NCBI GenBank assembly: GCA_934343915.1
Contig: CAKRIL010000008.1
Coordinates: 1-64,000, forward strand
Source: an uncultured Lachnospiraceae bacterium
GTDB taxonomy: Bacteria > Bacillota > Clostridia > Lachnospirales > Lachnospiraceae
DNA: 64,000 nucleotides
Reading direction: 5' to 3'
Of the stretch, positions 1 to 7,281 are shown in pieces. The first letter of the stretch is position 1, and every line of letters begins with the position of its first letter. Made by a program: the position numbers and the translations under genes. A model generated the notes under the pieces. It saw nothing but the letters and a program-made list of their open reading frames with translations, was not told the DNA's origin and did no database searches.

Positions 1-87
1 CAGTCGGTGAGAGTTTCCGCAAAGAATTTCGGAATGGAAAACGGAATAAAGTCGGTTCCTCTGTACGCGGCTTGGTGTATTTGGTAA
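1..87 (+). CDS. C-terminal end of a DUF4143-type ATPase (cut by window start)
   Basis: Open frame 1 from the window edge to TAA at 85-87, giving 28 residues that include SAKNFG and KSVPLYA. This ending is typical of the AAA ATPases with a C-terminal DUF4143/nuclease-like domain. The same 28-codon stretch recurs at 1811-1894 with only a few base differences at the extreme 3' end, so the assignment leans on that longer copy. The gene body lies outside the window, so whether it is intact cannot be seen. Confidence 0.55.
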   Translation, partial: QSVRVSAKNFGMENGIKSVPLYAAWCIW

Positions 88-193
88 AGGTGCGCAAAGG
101 TTTATGCGTTTTTTATTGGCTGAAATATTGGATTTTCAAAGTTAAACACACAGTATCTGTATGAAAGAGTTTAACAAAGTAGGATTTTTATAA

Positions 194-222
194 TTGACAA
201 AAGATATATATGATGATATTAT
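194..222 (+). promoter_or_regulatory. Promoter of the padR remnant/DUF2812 unit
   Basis: TTGACA at 194-199 and TATTAT at 217-222 are separated by 17 bases. The AT-rich spacer and downstream sequence hold several ATAT repeats (203-234), the kind of dyad that PadR proteins bind at their own promoters. It lies about 50 bases before the ATG at 271. Confidence 0.6.
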
Positions 223-270
223 TAGTATGGATATTGCGATAGTTGCTTGGGTGGTTCAAAGGAGTGTCTT

Positions 271-610
271 ATGCGAGATTCTAGAAAAGGTGGAGCTTTG
301 ACTGATGTGACACATTATATTCTGCATGCATTATTTGAACCTAGCCATGGATATGGTGTAATACGGTTTATCGAGCAACTTATTGATAAATGTTTGTGCG
401 CAGGTGGAGAAAACTTGTATGGAGCCGTAACTTTCATTGCAGGATAAGGGATGGATTTGTAGTTAAAACTACAAATAGCAGCAAAGGAGACAAGAAAAGC
501 ATTATCTAATCATCAGTGAAGGGATAAATGGGGGTTACAGAGAGATCGTAAGAATAAAAAATTCTTGGAAAAATGCACAAGTGGTAGTAGGGGAGTGGAA
601 AACAATATGA
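271..610 (+). pseudogene. PadR-family transcriptional regulator, frameshifted
   Basis: An ATG at 271 follows AAAGGAG (258-264) and starts a typical PadR winged-helix N-terminus, with RKGGALTD, YILHALFEPSHGYG and NLYGAV. The frame stops at 445-447. Family sequence continues in other frames: KGW follows directly, and from about 498 a third frame gives YLIISEG, matching the PadR wing, and runs to TGA at 608-610. That TGA overlaps the ATG of the DUF2812 gene (607), the four-base overlap expected for an intact padR-DUF2812 operon. I infer a once functional padR that has taken at least two frameshifts. A sequencing error cannot be excluded. Confidence 0.65.
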
Positions 611-1191
611 ATAAAATATATCACCGTTTTTTTGCAGGTGCGATGAAATCTCAGGCACGTTGGCTAAATAAAATGGCTAAACGAGGATATCGTCTAATAA
701 AAACAGGAAAAATGAGTTATGAATTTGAAGCATGTGAGCCGGATTACTATGAGTACTATGTCGAGTATATTGGAGATAAATCCAAAGAAAATGCAGAGAA
801 ATACAAGCACTTATTAGAAGATATGGGGTATGTAGTATTTTATAAAAACATTAATGTAAATTACAATGTTGGCAAAGTGACATATAATCCGCTTGCAGAG
901 AAAGGTGGTCGTGTCATCAGCAATGAAACAACTATGGGAAAAGAATTATTGATTGTTGAGAAAATAAAGGATATGGCACCATTTGAATTACATACAACAG
1001 CGGAGGATCAAAGGAATTACATTATTAGATTAAGCAAAAGCTGGTTGTATATGTTTACAATATTTTTGCTACTATTTATTTTTACTGGACGTTTGATTTT
1101 AGGTATTATTACTTGTATTTTATGTATACCAGTGATTATCTTTGCCATTAAGATATTTAAACTAAAGAAAGAAATGCTAACCAAGGAGTAG
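607..1191 (+). CDS. DUF2812 domain membrane protein
   Basis: 194 residues from ATG 607, preceded by GGGAG at 591-595; the frame stays open upstream to 565 but without a better start. The N-terminal two thirds is soluble and polar (YHRFFAGAM, QARWLNKMAKRGYRL), matching DUF2812, whose members are small membrane-anchored proteins normally encoded just after a PadR regulator. Two hydrophobic segments near residues 146-185 (LYMFTIFLLLFIF and LGIITCILCIPVIIFA) form the membrane anchor, followed by a lysine-rich tail. The molecular function is unknown; by context it is a target of, or cofactor for, the PadR regulator. It looks intact although its padR partner is broken. Confidence 0.75.
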   Translation: MNKIYHRFFAGAMKSQARWLNKMAKRGYRLIKTGKMSYEFEACEPDYYEYYVEYIGDKSKENAEKYKHLLEDMGYVVFYKNINVNYNVGKVTYNPLAEKGGRVISNETTMGKELLIVEKIKDMAPFELHTTAEDQRNYIIRLSKSWLYMFTIFLLLFIFTGRLILGIITCILCIPVIIFAIKIFKLKKEMLTKE

Positions 1192-1264
1192 TGCAGTATT
1201 AAATAGCTGACTTGAAATTTTAAATTCGCATAAGCGGGCGGTGGAATTTAAATAAAAAATTTAG

Positions 1265-1342
1265 GAAGCGGTTGGGTCTCATGAAGAATTATTGAAATTA
1301 AAAGGACTATATTATAAATTATGGAGTGGGGAAAATAAATAA
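1265..1342 (+). pseudogene. C-terminal scrap of an ABC exporter ATPase subunit
   Basis: In one frame the bases 1274-1342 read GSHEELLKLKGLYYKLWSGE and then stop, the usual last 20-25 residues of ABC exporter subunits after the H-loop region. A stop lies just upstream (1262) and no Walker or signature motifs remain, so this is a relic. It supports the view that 1-1.9 kb is a decayed stretch. Confidence 0.5.
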
Positions 1343-1543
1343 CTTTTACCGTTTTCATGATGTTGTAGGCAGATGTATTCCATAAACACTCTATGGTTAT
1401 TGATTTTATTCTTTAGATAGACATTCACATGAAAGGTATAAACAGCCTGTGGTGACAGAAGCGGTAAGAGTATAAAAGGTGTCTTTATCGATGAACCGCA
1501 CCATGGCGAGGTTATGGGGGACATGGAACGGAATTGATTTAGG

Positions 1544-1894
1544 ATGTATCGACTTTCGCTGCTGTTTTATATTGATAAAGGAGAAAAGTTTTTTGAGCTT
1601 AAGTGGCAATATTGTGAGACAATACATGATTACCTTGCGGTGCAGTTGGCGTGCCGAGAACATAAGCTCTATTATTGGGAATCTAACTCCACGGCGGAGC
1701 TTGATTTTGTCATAATGTATGGAAATGGCATTCTTCCGATTGAGTGTAAAGCCAACGTTCATGTAAGGACAAAAAGTCTTGAAATATTTAAAAAGAAGTA
1801 TGATATAGCGCAGTCGGTGAGAGTTTCCGCAAAGAATTTCGGAATGGAAAACGGAATAAAGTCGGTTCCTCTGTACGCGGCTTGGTGCATTTAA
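1544..1894 (+). pseudogene. 3' fragment of a DUF4143/nuclease-fold ATPase gene
   Basis: The frame gives about 100 residues of the C-terminal domain of DUF4143 ATPases: YYWES, AELDFVI, PIECKANVHVRTKSL and SAKNFG. The ELDF and IECKAN pieces are the D and ExK of the PD-(D/E)XK-like fold these proteins carry. The AAA module is missing and the upstream sequence is not homologous in frame, so this is a truncated copy. Its last 84 bases match 1-84 of the window. Members of this family are common, often duplicated ATPases of uncertain, possibly defence-related function. Confidence 0.65.
1811..1894 (+). repeat. Direct repeat of 1-84 (end of DUF4143 gene)
   Basis: The first 78 or more bases of the window recur here without change (both begin CAGTCGGTGAGAG); the copies diverge in the last codons. 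The pair brackets about 1.7 kb holding the padR remnant, DUF2812 and the ABC scrap, consistent with a tandem gene duplication that was later interrupted, or with recombination between copies. Confidence 0.85.
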
Positions 1895-1897
1895 TAC

Positions 1898-1927
1898 TTG
1901 ACAAGACAGGCATTGCGGCAATATAAT
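1898..1927 (+). promoter_or_regulatory. Strong sigma-A-type promoter upstream of the rsgA leader
   Basis: TTGACA at 1898-1903 and TATAAT at 1922-1927, spacer 18. The next gene, rsgA, starts 370 bases downstream, with a terminator-like hairpin in between. The transcript therefore has a long leader or ends as a small RNA near 2183. Confidence 0.6.
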
Positions 1928-2155
1928 CAGCCTGTAACATAGAATTGAAAGAATTGCAAAACAGTTCTTTCGCAACATTTTAAGAAAGCGAGGTAGTTCA
2001 TTATGAGAAATGCAGAGATGGAGATTGTAATTGAATATTGTGTGATTACCTCGGTTTATGATGTTATGTGATTATCTGCAGCTTCTTGGAGTTGTGAGCA
2101 GTCAGTAAGACGGATTGCAGATATCCGTTTGAGATTTATATTATGTTGGCTTATG

Positions 2156-2183
2156 GACCGTGGCATTTTGCTACGGTCTTTTT
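2156..2183 (+). terminator. Intrinsic terminator in the stretch before rsgA
   Basis: GACCGTGG and CTACGGTC (one G-U pair) form a stem around a seven-base loop, followed by TTTTT at 2179-2183. No gene ends here. From the promoter at 1898 a transcript stopping here would be roughly 250 nt. The rest of 1895-2304 has no convincing gene; a 22-codon frame at 2003 is too short to support. Confidence 0.55.
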
Positions 2184-2304
2184 GTGTCTATATGTAAGGA
2201 AAATGATGGGCGTTGTGAGCGGTACTTGAGCTTGTACCGAGGTAGTCCGAAATGAAAGAGAATCATGTACCGCAGATTATGATTATTTCAGAGAGGACTA
2301 AAAA

Positions 2305-3312
2305 ATGGAGAAAAATAAGAATTTTAACAGTGAAGGTATTAACGAAAACAGCAGATGCGTAGGACGTATCTGCAATGTACAGAAGAATATGTTTACCATT
2401 CTTTTTGAGGGGAAGGAGTTACCCGCAAGGTGCAGGGGAAGCATCTACTACGACAATGAGGCGTATCCGATAGTGGGTGATTATGTGGAGTTCGACTATC
2501 AGCCGTCGGGCGAGAGCAGGATTGTGAGGGTGTGCGACAGAAAGAGTATTTTGAAGCGCCCTTATCCGAGTGACCACAGCAGGAAAAATTCGTTGGAACA
2601 GGAGATGGTGGCGAATGTCGATTATTGCTTTATAGTGAGCTCGCTTAATGACAATTTTAACGTGAACAGAATAATGAGATACATTGCGGTTGCGGCGAAC
2701 GGTGGCGCGGTGCCGATAGTGGTGCTCACCAAGGCGGATTTGTGCGGGAAGGTGGAGGACTATATAGATGAGGTAAAAGCGGCAGCAGGTGATGCCAGGG
2801 TGTATGCTGTGAGTGCAGTTAAGCAGGAGGGCATGAGTGAGCTTCTCGCGTATTGCAGGTCAGGGGTGACAATAGCGCTTATGGGCTCGTCGGGTGTAGG
2901 AAAGTCAACGCTGATAAACGCAATCTCAGGCAGTGAGGTTATGAAGACAGGTGCGGTAAGAGAGTGTGATTCGAGGGGAAGACATACCACGACGACAAGG
3001 CAGCTCTTTGAATTGCCTAACGGTGTCACCATTGTCGATACACCGGGAATGAGAGAAATCGGAATGTGTGATGTCGAGGAAGGGCTTGATGACACCTTTG
3101 CGGATATTGTAAAGCTGGAGGGCTGCTGTAAATTCAGTGATTGCAGACATAAGACGGAGCCCGGCTGCGCCATAAAGGCTGCGATAGCGGACGGAAGCCT
3201 GTCGACGGAGAGGTATGAGCTCTATAAAAGCCTGAAAAATGAGAGCGCAAGGAATTTTGACCGAAAGGCGGTTGCGCTAAAGAGACGCGAGATTAAGAAA
3301 AGCAGACGATAA
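2305..3312 (+). CDS. rsgA: Ribosome small-subunit-dependent GTPase RsgA
   Basis: 335 residues. RsgA (YjeQ) is a circularly permuted GTPase that checks late 30S subunit maturation near the decoding centre and leaves after GTP hydrolysis. Domains in order: OB fold (about residues 18-75), permuted G domain with G4 TKAD (142-145), G5-like SAV (160-162), P-loop GSSGVGKST (194-202) and G3 DTPG (255-258), then the zinc knuckle with C285, C290, H292 and C298 and a basic helical tail ending KKSRR. The start ATG 2305 has AGAGGAC upstream. It is monocistronic by layout: a long leader lies before it and a palindromic element follows. Confidence 0.95.
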   Translation: MEKNKNFNSEGINENSRCVGRICNVQKNMFTILFEGKELPARCRGSIYYDNEAYPIVGDYVEFDYQPSGESRIVRVCDRKSILKRPYPSDHSRKNSLEQEMVANVDYCFIVSSLNDNFNVNRIMRYIAVAANGGAVPIVVLTKADLCGKVEDYIDEVKAAAGDARVYAVSAVKQEGMSELLAYCRSGVTIALMGSSGVGKSTLINAISGSEVMKTGAVRECDSRGRHTTTTRQLFELPNGVTIVDTPGMREIGMCDVEEGLDDTFADIVKLEGCCKFSDCRHKTEPGCAIKAAIADGSLSTERYELYKSLKNESARNFDRKAVALKRREIKKSRR

Positions 3313-3384
3313 AAACTGCATTTTCTTGTAGATTATTACATTGTGAAGTGAGACGATATGCGGTATTTTTATTGACAGAAGCAT

Positions 3385-3593
3385 TAGGCAATTGCGAAAC
3401 ATAATTTTGACGATAAACAGTTGTGCAAATTTAACAAATTCGCAAGCAGGTACTATGAAGCCGCTGGTACTTAGGCAGTGTATTTTACTGCCTTATGTAC
3501 CGTTGCGTGATTCATGTAGCGAAAGCGTGCCTGTGGTGAATTGTTAAATTTGTACAACGTCCGCTTTCAAATATATAGTTTCGCAATTGTCTA
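3385..3593 (+). mobile_element. Palindromic element, family A copy 1 (MITE-like or structured RNA)
   Basis: A 209-base element with terminal inverted repeats TAGGCAATTGCGAAAC (3385-3400) and GTTTCGCAATTGTCTA (3578-3593), flanked by the perfect 10-base direct repeat ACAGAAGCAT (3375-3384 and 3594-3603), which looks like a target-site duplication. Inside, a second long stem pairs 3420-3443 with 3536-3558, and a hairpin GGCAGT/ACTGCC (3474-3479, 3487-3492) sits between GTACTTA and TTATGTACC. It ends a few bases before the ribosome binding site of the GH2 gene at 3625. A related copy lies at 7051-7281. No coding potential. Confidence 0.75.
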
Positions 3594-3624
3594 ACAGAAG
3601 CATGACCGAAAGGAGAAAAGTATC

Positions 3625-5823
3625 ATGAGTGAAAATACCGCATATACGTCGAGCGGACGGACAAAGGAATATCTGAGAGATATGTGTGAAGGCTGGCACT
3701 TCGGCGGAGAGACTCTTACGGAGGATGAAGTGACAGGTGTTGATTTTGACGATAGCGGATGGAAAGTGGTGAACATTCCACATACATGGAATATCAAGGA
3801 TGCGGAGGACGGCGGAAACGACTATCTGCGCACCGCCTTTTGGTACAGGAAAAAGCTTGATTATGAAGAGGCATTCGACGGAAAGAAGGTGTACCTTGAG
3901 TTCAACGGGGCAAATCAAAAGACTGATGTGTATGTAAACGGGACGCATGTGCCGTACAACGGCGGTGACAGGTTCACGCACAAGGGCGGCTACACGGCAT
4001 TCAGATATGATATAACGGATTATCTTGTGCAGGGACAGAATGTGCTTGCAGTCAGAGTTGACAATTCGCATGATGAGGCTATTGCACCGATATCCGCAGA
4101 TTTTAATATGTGCGGTGGAATATACAGGAGAGTTTTCCTCGTTATTGTGGATAAAGTTCATTTTGACCTTGATAACAACGGCTCGTCGGGGCTTTTTCTC
4201 ACAACACCCGATGTCAGGAGCATGACGGCACCTGAAAGCCTCGGAACAGTTAATGTCAGGACAGAGCTTGTAAATGACAGTGATGTCGTAAGAACTGTTA
4301 TGGTAAAAATCGTGATTGAAGGAGATAATGTCCCGAAAGCAGTGAGCGAACAGCTAAATATTCCTGCTCATGGCAGAGTACTGTATGAGAGGACGGTTAA
4401 GGTTGCTAACCCTCATTTGTGGCAGGGAATATCTTATGAGCGGGAAACCGATATATGTGCGGGCAGTGATAAATCGGAAGGCATACACACAGCAGATGCA
4501 GGTTACATGTACACCGTGAAGGTCAGCATAAGCGATGGTGATGTAGTGCTTGATGAGGTGAGCGACAGGGTTGGCTTCAGATATTTTTACGTTGACAAGG
4601 AAAAGGGATTTTTCTTAAATGGCAGACCGCATCCGCTCAGAGGTGTGAACAGGCATCAGTTCTATAAAGGTATGGGAAATGCACTGACAGAGGCAGAGCA
4701 TGAGGAGGATGTCAACATAATCAAGGAGCTTGGCGCAAATGCAGTGAGATTATGCCATTATCCTCACACGGATTATTTTTACGACCTCTGCGATGAGAAC
4801 GGAATAGTTCTGTGGACGGAGATACCGCTTGTCAACGCGCTCGGTGAGTCGGAGGAGTTTGCGGAGAATACCAAAAGGCAGCTTGTTGAGCTTATGAGGC
4901 AGCAGTACAACAGACCTTCCGTCATTTTCTGGGGACTTCAAAATGAGATAGGCAATGGTGCCAACAGCGCGAGCAGCTTCATGAATGCCAAGCAGCTTGT
5001 GTATGAGCTCGATGAGCTGGCACACGGGGAGGACGGCTCGGGAAGATACACGACGCAGGCAATCAACCGCGACTATGCGATGAATCAGAGGGGAACGGCA
5101 GACTATGCGGACTTTACCAACAATATAGGCTGGAAATCCGATATTGCGGCGTGGAATATATATCCCGGCTGGTATCCCGACAAGAATTTTGACGGCAATT
5201 TTGAGCAGCTCATGGACAGGAAGGCTTCCTTCGACAACAGACCGATGGGGATATCTGAGTACGGCTGGGGTTCCAATGTCAATCAGCATGAGCTGTATCC
5301 CGAGCTTGAGAAGAACGGATTGCTCGCATGGGGGCAGTGGCATCCCGAGGAGTACCAGAGCATCATGCATGAGCAGGCACTTAAATATATAAACATGCAT
5401 GACTGCCTGTGGGCGACATTTATATGGGTGCTGTTTGATTTTGCAGTGGACTCACGAAATGAAGGCGGTCAGATTGCGTTAAATGACAAGGGACTTGTCA
5501 CAGGTGACAGAAAAATACGCAAGGACAGCTTTTACCTGTACAAGGCTAATTGGAATAAGGCGGACAGCTTCGTACATATCACAAGCTCACGCTATGTCGA
5601 CAGGGAGAGCGAGGACACCTATGTAAAGGTGTACTCCAACTGTGACAGCGTTTCACTCATTGTAAATGGTGTGAACATCGGGGAGATGGACAACAGGGGG
5701 AATGGAGTGTTCATAGTGGATAGGATTGAACTTGCAAGAGGAAAAAATGAGATAAAGGCAGTCGGACATATCAGTGCAGAAGGTGCAGAGTACACGGACA
5801 ACTGTGAGTGGAGGCTGAGTTAA
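3625..5823 (+). CDS. Beta-galactosidase-type glycoside hydrolase, family GH2
   Basis: 732 residues, start fixed by AAAGGAG at 3609-3615. Order of domains: sugar-binding jelly roll (about 20-185, with IPHTWN and YRKK), immunoglobulin-like domain (195-310), TIM barrel (from FFLNGRPHPLRGVNRHQ, about 330-620) and a C-terminal beta domain (650-732). The acid/base is E441 in GLQNEIG and the nucleophile E545 in SEYGWGS, both standard for GH2. GH2 enzymes release beta-galactose, beta-mannose or beta-glucuronic acid; the VNRHQ and NEIG context fits beta-galactosidase best, but the exact substrate is inferred. No signal peptide, so it acts on imported oligosaccharides in the cytoplasm. Confidence 0.88.
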   Translation: MSENTAYTSSGRTKEYLRDMCEGWHFGGETLTEDEVTGVDFDDSGWKVVNIPHTWNIKDAEDGGNDYLRTAFWYRKKLDYEEAFDGKKVYLEFNGANQKTDVYVNGTHVPYNGGDRFTHKGGYTAFRYDITDYLVQGQNVLAVRVDNSHDEAIAPISADFNMCGGIYRRVFLVIVDKVHFDLDNNGSSGLFLTTPDVRSMTAPESLGTVNVRTELVNDSDVVRTVMVKIVIEGDNVPKAVSEQLNIPAHGRVLYERTVKVANPHLWQGISYERETDICAGSDKSEGIHTADAGYMYTVKVSISDGDVVLDEVSDRVGFRYFYVDKEKGFFLNGRPHPLRGVNRHQFYKGMGNALTEAEHEEDVNIIKELGANAVRLCHYPHTDYFYDLCDENGIVLWTEIPLVNALGESEEFAENTKRQLVELMRQQYNRPSVIFWGLQNEIGNGANSASSFMNAKQLVYELDELAHGEDGSGRYTTQAINRDYAMNQRGTADYADFTNNIGWKSDIAAWNIYPGWYPDKNFDGNFEQLMDRKASFDNRPMGISEYGWGSNVNQHELYPELEKNGLLAWGQWHPEEYQSIMHEQALKYINMHDCLWATFIWVLFDFAVDSRNEGGQIALNDKGLVTGDRKIRKDSFYLYKANWNKADSFVHITSSRYVDRESEDTYVKVYSNCDSVSLIVNGVNIGEMDNRGNGVFIVDRIELARGKNEIKAVGHISAEGAEYTDNCEWRLS

Positions 5824-5867
5824 AAGGATTTATAAGCAATACAAGGGATATTTATAAAAAAGATTCA

Positions 5868-6158
5868 GGTGTCAAAACCTGTTGTTTTGATTTTCATGTG
5901 TATACCATGTTATAATTATACATATCAGCTCCGTTGTACGAAACAAGTTGTTCTAATGCCTCTGAAAAAATATTCTGCTTCCGCCAACGTTGCAAAATCA
6001 TCCATCCATGGCTGTTTGCAACTCAGCCGGCATCCATGCCGTCTGTGGCTGTGTGATAAGCAGAGGCATAAGAACAACTAAGCTTCTCCCAAAAGTCGTG
6101 ATATGCATAATTATAACATGATATACATATTGAAGTCGTGAAAGCATGTTTTGACACC
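5868..6158. mobile_element. Palindromic MITE-like element, family B
   Basis: 291 bases that are largely self-complementary. The ends are GGTGTCAAAAC (5868-5878) and GTTTTGACACC (6148-6158). Two further pairs of matching blocks lie inside: ATGTTATAATTATACATAT pairs with ATATGCATAATTATAACAT, and GTTGTTCTAATGCCTCTG (about 5947-5964) pairs with CAGAGGCATAAGAACAAC. The centre has smaller palindromes (GGCATCCATGCC). No transposase frame; the short ORFs inside are by-products of the palindrome. It separates the GH2 gene from the tetR promoter and could also stop transcription in both directions. It shares no obvious sequence with family A. Confidence 0.75.
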
Positions 6159-6182
6159 CGAAGCATAGTATTAAAAAACATA

Positions 6183-6211
6183 TTGACAAACGTTCATATA
6201 TGAGGTATAAA
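6183..6211 (+). promoter_or_regulatory. tetR promoter
   Basis: TTGACA (6183-6188), 17-base spacer, TATAAA (6206-6211). The spacer contains CGTTCATATATGAG. Transcription would start around 6218, inside the palindrome that follows. Confidence 0.7.
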
Positions 6212-6212
6212 A

Positions 6213-6256
6213 GGTGATATAACAGTGTTATATAACATTGTTACATCACCTTTTTT
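6213..6256 (+). promoter_or_regulatory. 38-base palindrome plus T-run in the tetR leader (operator and/or attenuator)
   Basis: 6213-6250 is a near-perfect palindrome, GGTGATATAAC at one end and GTTACATCACC at the other, 17 Watson-Crick pairs plus one G-T and one mismatch, centred on GTTATATAAC. Six T residues follow (6251-6256). As DNA it is a plausible binding site for the TetR dimer encoded 15 bases downstream; as RNA it resembles an intrinsic terminator. Half-sites GTTAT/ATAAC recur at 6981-6995 in front of the ABC operon. Confidence 0.6.
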
Positions 6257-6271
6257 CAGAATGGAGCTTAA

Positions 6272-6895
6272 ATGGACAGTGTGACTACAACCTTGGAGAG
6301 GATACACGCCTCGGCAAAGCGGGAGTTTCTTGAAAAGGGCTTTCAGGGGGCATCGTTAAGGAATATTGTGAAGAGTGCGGGGGTGACCACGGGGGCATTC
6401 TACGGCTACTACGACAGCAAGGAGAAGCTGTTCGACGCACTTGTATCGGAGCAGTATGAGCATCTGATGGATATGTATGTCAGGACGCAGAACGGATTCA
6501 AGGAGCTTGATGCAGGCACGCAGCAGGAGAACATGGGGAAGGTCGGCGGCGACTGCCTGGAGCAGATGCTCGACTATATGTATGAGAATGAGGATGAGTT
6601 CAGGCTTATACTCACATGCTCTATGGGGACGAGATATGAGAATATGGTGCATGAGATGTCGGAGATAGAGGTTCAGGCGACACACGATTTCGTTCAGGTT
6701 ATGCGTGCGAATGGCAAAGACGTGAGGGAGATAGACCCGAAGCTTGAGCATGTGCTTGTGAGCGGTATGTTCTCGGCATTTTTTGAGCTTCTCATTCATA
6801 GAAATGATATCGGTGAGGCTAAGACCTACTTAAAGCAGCTTCGCGAGTTCTACACCGCCGGCTGGAGACAGCTCTTTGATATGTATTTCGAGTGA
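6272..6895 (+). CDS. TetR/AcrR-family transcriptional regulator
   Basis: 207 residues. The N-terminal helix-turn-helix spans about residues 8-55 (AKREFLEKGFQGASLRNIV, then SAGVTTGAFYGYYDSKEKLF), the classic TetR signature. The C-terminal ligand-binding domain is all-helical and has no recognisable subclass. It is immediately upstream of, and parallel to, the two ABC exporter genes and the TPR/DUF4037 gene; TetR proteins placed like this usually repress a neighbouring exporter and release on binding its substrate. Autoregulation is suggested by the palindrome in its leader. Ligand unknown. Confidence 0.9.
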   Translation: MDSVTTTLERIHASAKREFLEKGFQGASLRNIVKSAGVTTGAFYGYYDSKEKLFDALVSEQYEHLMDMYVRTQNGFKELDAGTQQENMGKVGGDCLEQMLDYMYENEDEFRLILTCSMGTRYENMVHEMSEIEVQATHDFVQVMRANGKDVREIDPKLEHVLVSGMFSAFFELLIHRNDIGEAKTYLKQLREFYTAGWRQLFDMYFE

Positions 6896-6950
6896 GAGGT
6901 ATCGACAGAACGGATGATGTAGCAGAAGGTAAAAAATAAATAAGCAGATA

Positions 6951-6976
6951 AAGGTTCCTATATGGAACTTTTTATT
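6951..6976 (+). terminator. Terminator after tetR
   Basis: AAGGTTCC and GGAACTT pair around TATAT, followed by TTTTATTT. It separates tetR from the exporter operon, which must then have its own promoter. Confidence 0.6.
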
Positions 6977-7009
6977 TGAGGTTATGTTAGATAACACTAA
7001 TATAACTTA

Positions 7010-7032
7010 GTCAAACTTACAACAAGTTTGAC
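7010..7032 (+). promoter_or_regulatory. Perfect inverted repeat overlapping a TTGACA box before the ABC operon
   Basis: GTCAAACTT and AAGTTTGAC (9-base arms, 5-base spacer) with the right arm inside TTGACA (7028-7033). A GATAAT lies 19 bases further on, so the -10 is not ideal. Just upstream 6981-6995 carries GTTAT-N5-ATAAC. A repressor such as the adjacent TetR protein is the likely ligand, but that is inference. Confidence 0.5.
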
Positions 7033-7050
7033 AAATATAACTATGCTTGG

Positions 7051-7281
7051 AAGATAATTGAAAAACTCATATTTGGAAATTGAACAGTTGAACAAATTTA
7101 ATGAATTCGCAAACAGGTGCTTCAGAGCGGAATAGTTCAGCTTTGCTGAACTAATGTACTTAGGTGGCGTATTTTGACACCTTATGTACCGTTACCAGCG
7201 ATGAGCAGCGAGAGCGTGCCTGTGGTGAATCATTAAATTTGTTCAACGTACAGTATCAATGTGTAGTAGCACAATTATCTA
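7051..7281 (+). mobile_element. Palindromic element, family A copy 2
   Basis: 231 bases with the same architecture and orientation as 3385-3593: ends AAGATAATTG (7051-7060) and CAATTATCTA (7272-7281), inner stem 7087-7110 with 7225-7247, hairpin GGTG/CACC (7163-7166, 7178-7181) between GTACTTA and TTATGTACC, and the conserved block GCGTGCCTGTGGTGAAT. Where the two copies differ in stem positions, both arms change together. It also carries an extra small hairpin, AGTTCAGC/GCTGAACT (7134-7152). No clear target duplication is visible. It ends about 15 bases before the AAGGAGG of the ABC gene. Confidence 0.7.

Noticed and set aside
1406..1978. 190-codon minus-strand frame over the decayed DUF4143 fragment
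   Set aside because: The plus strand carries recognisable family sequence; the minus frame has no known motif or start site.
2003..2071. 22-codon frame with a weak GAGG upstream as a possible leader peptide
   Set aside because: Too short to support, no regulatory codon run, and its relation to the hairpin at 2156 is unclear.
5869..6189. Open frames of 63-70 codons on both strands inside the palindromic element
   Set aside because: They arise from a self-complementary sequence, have no ribosome binding site and no protein-like composition.
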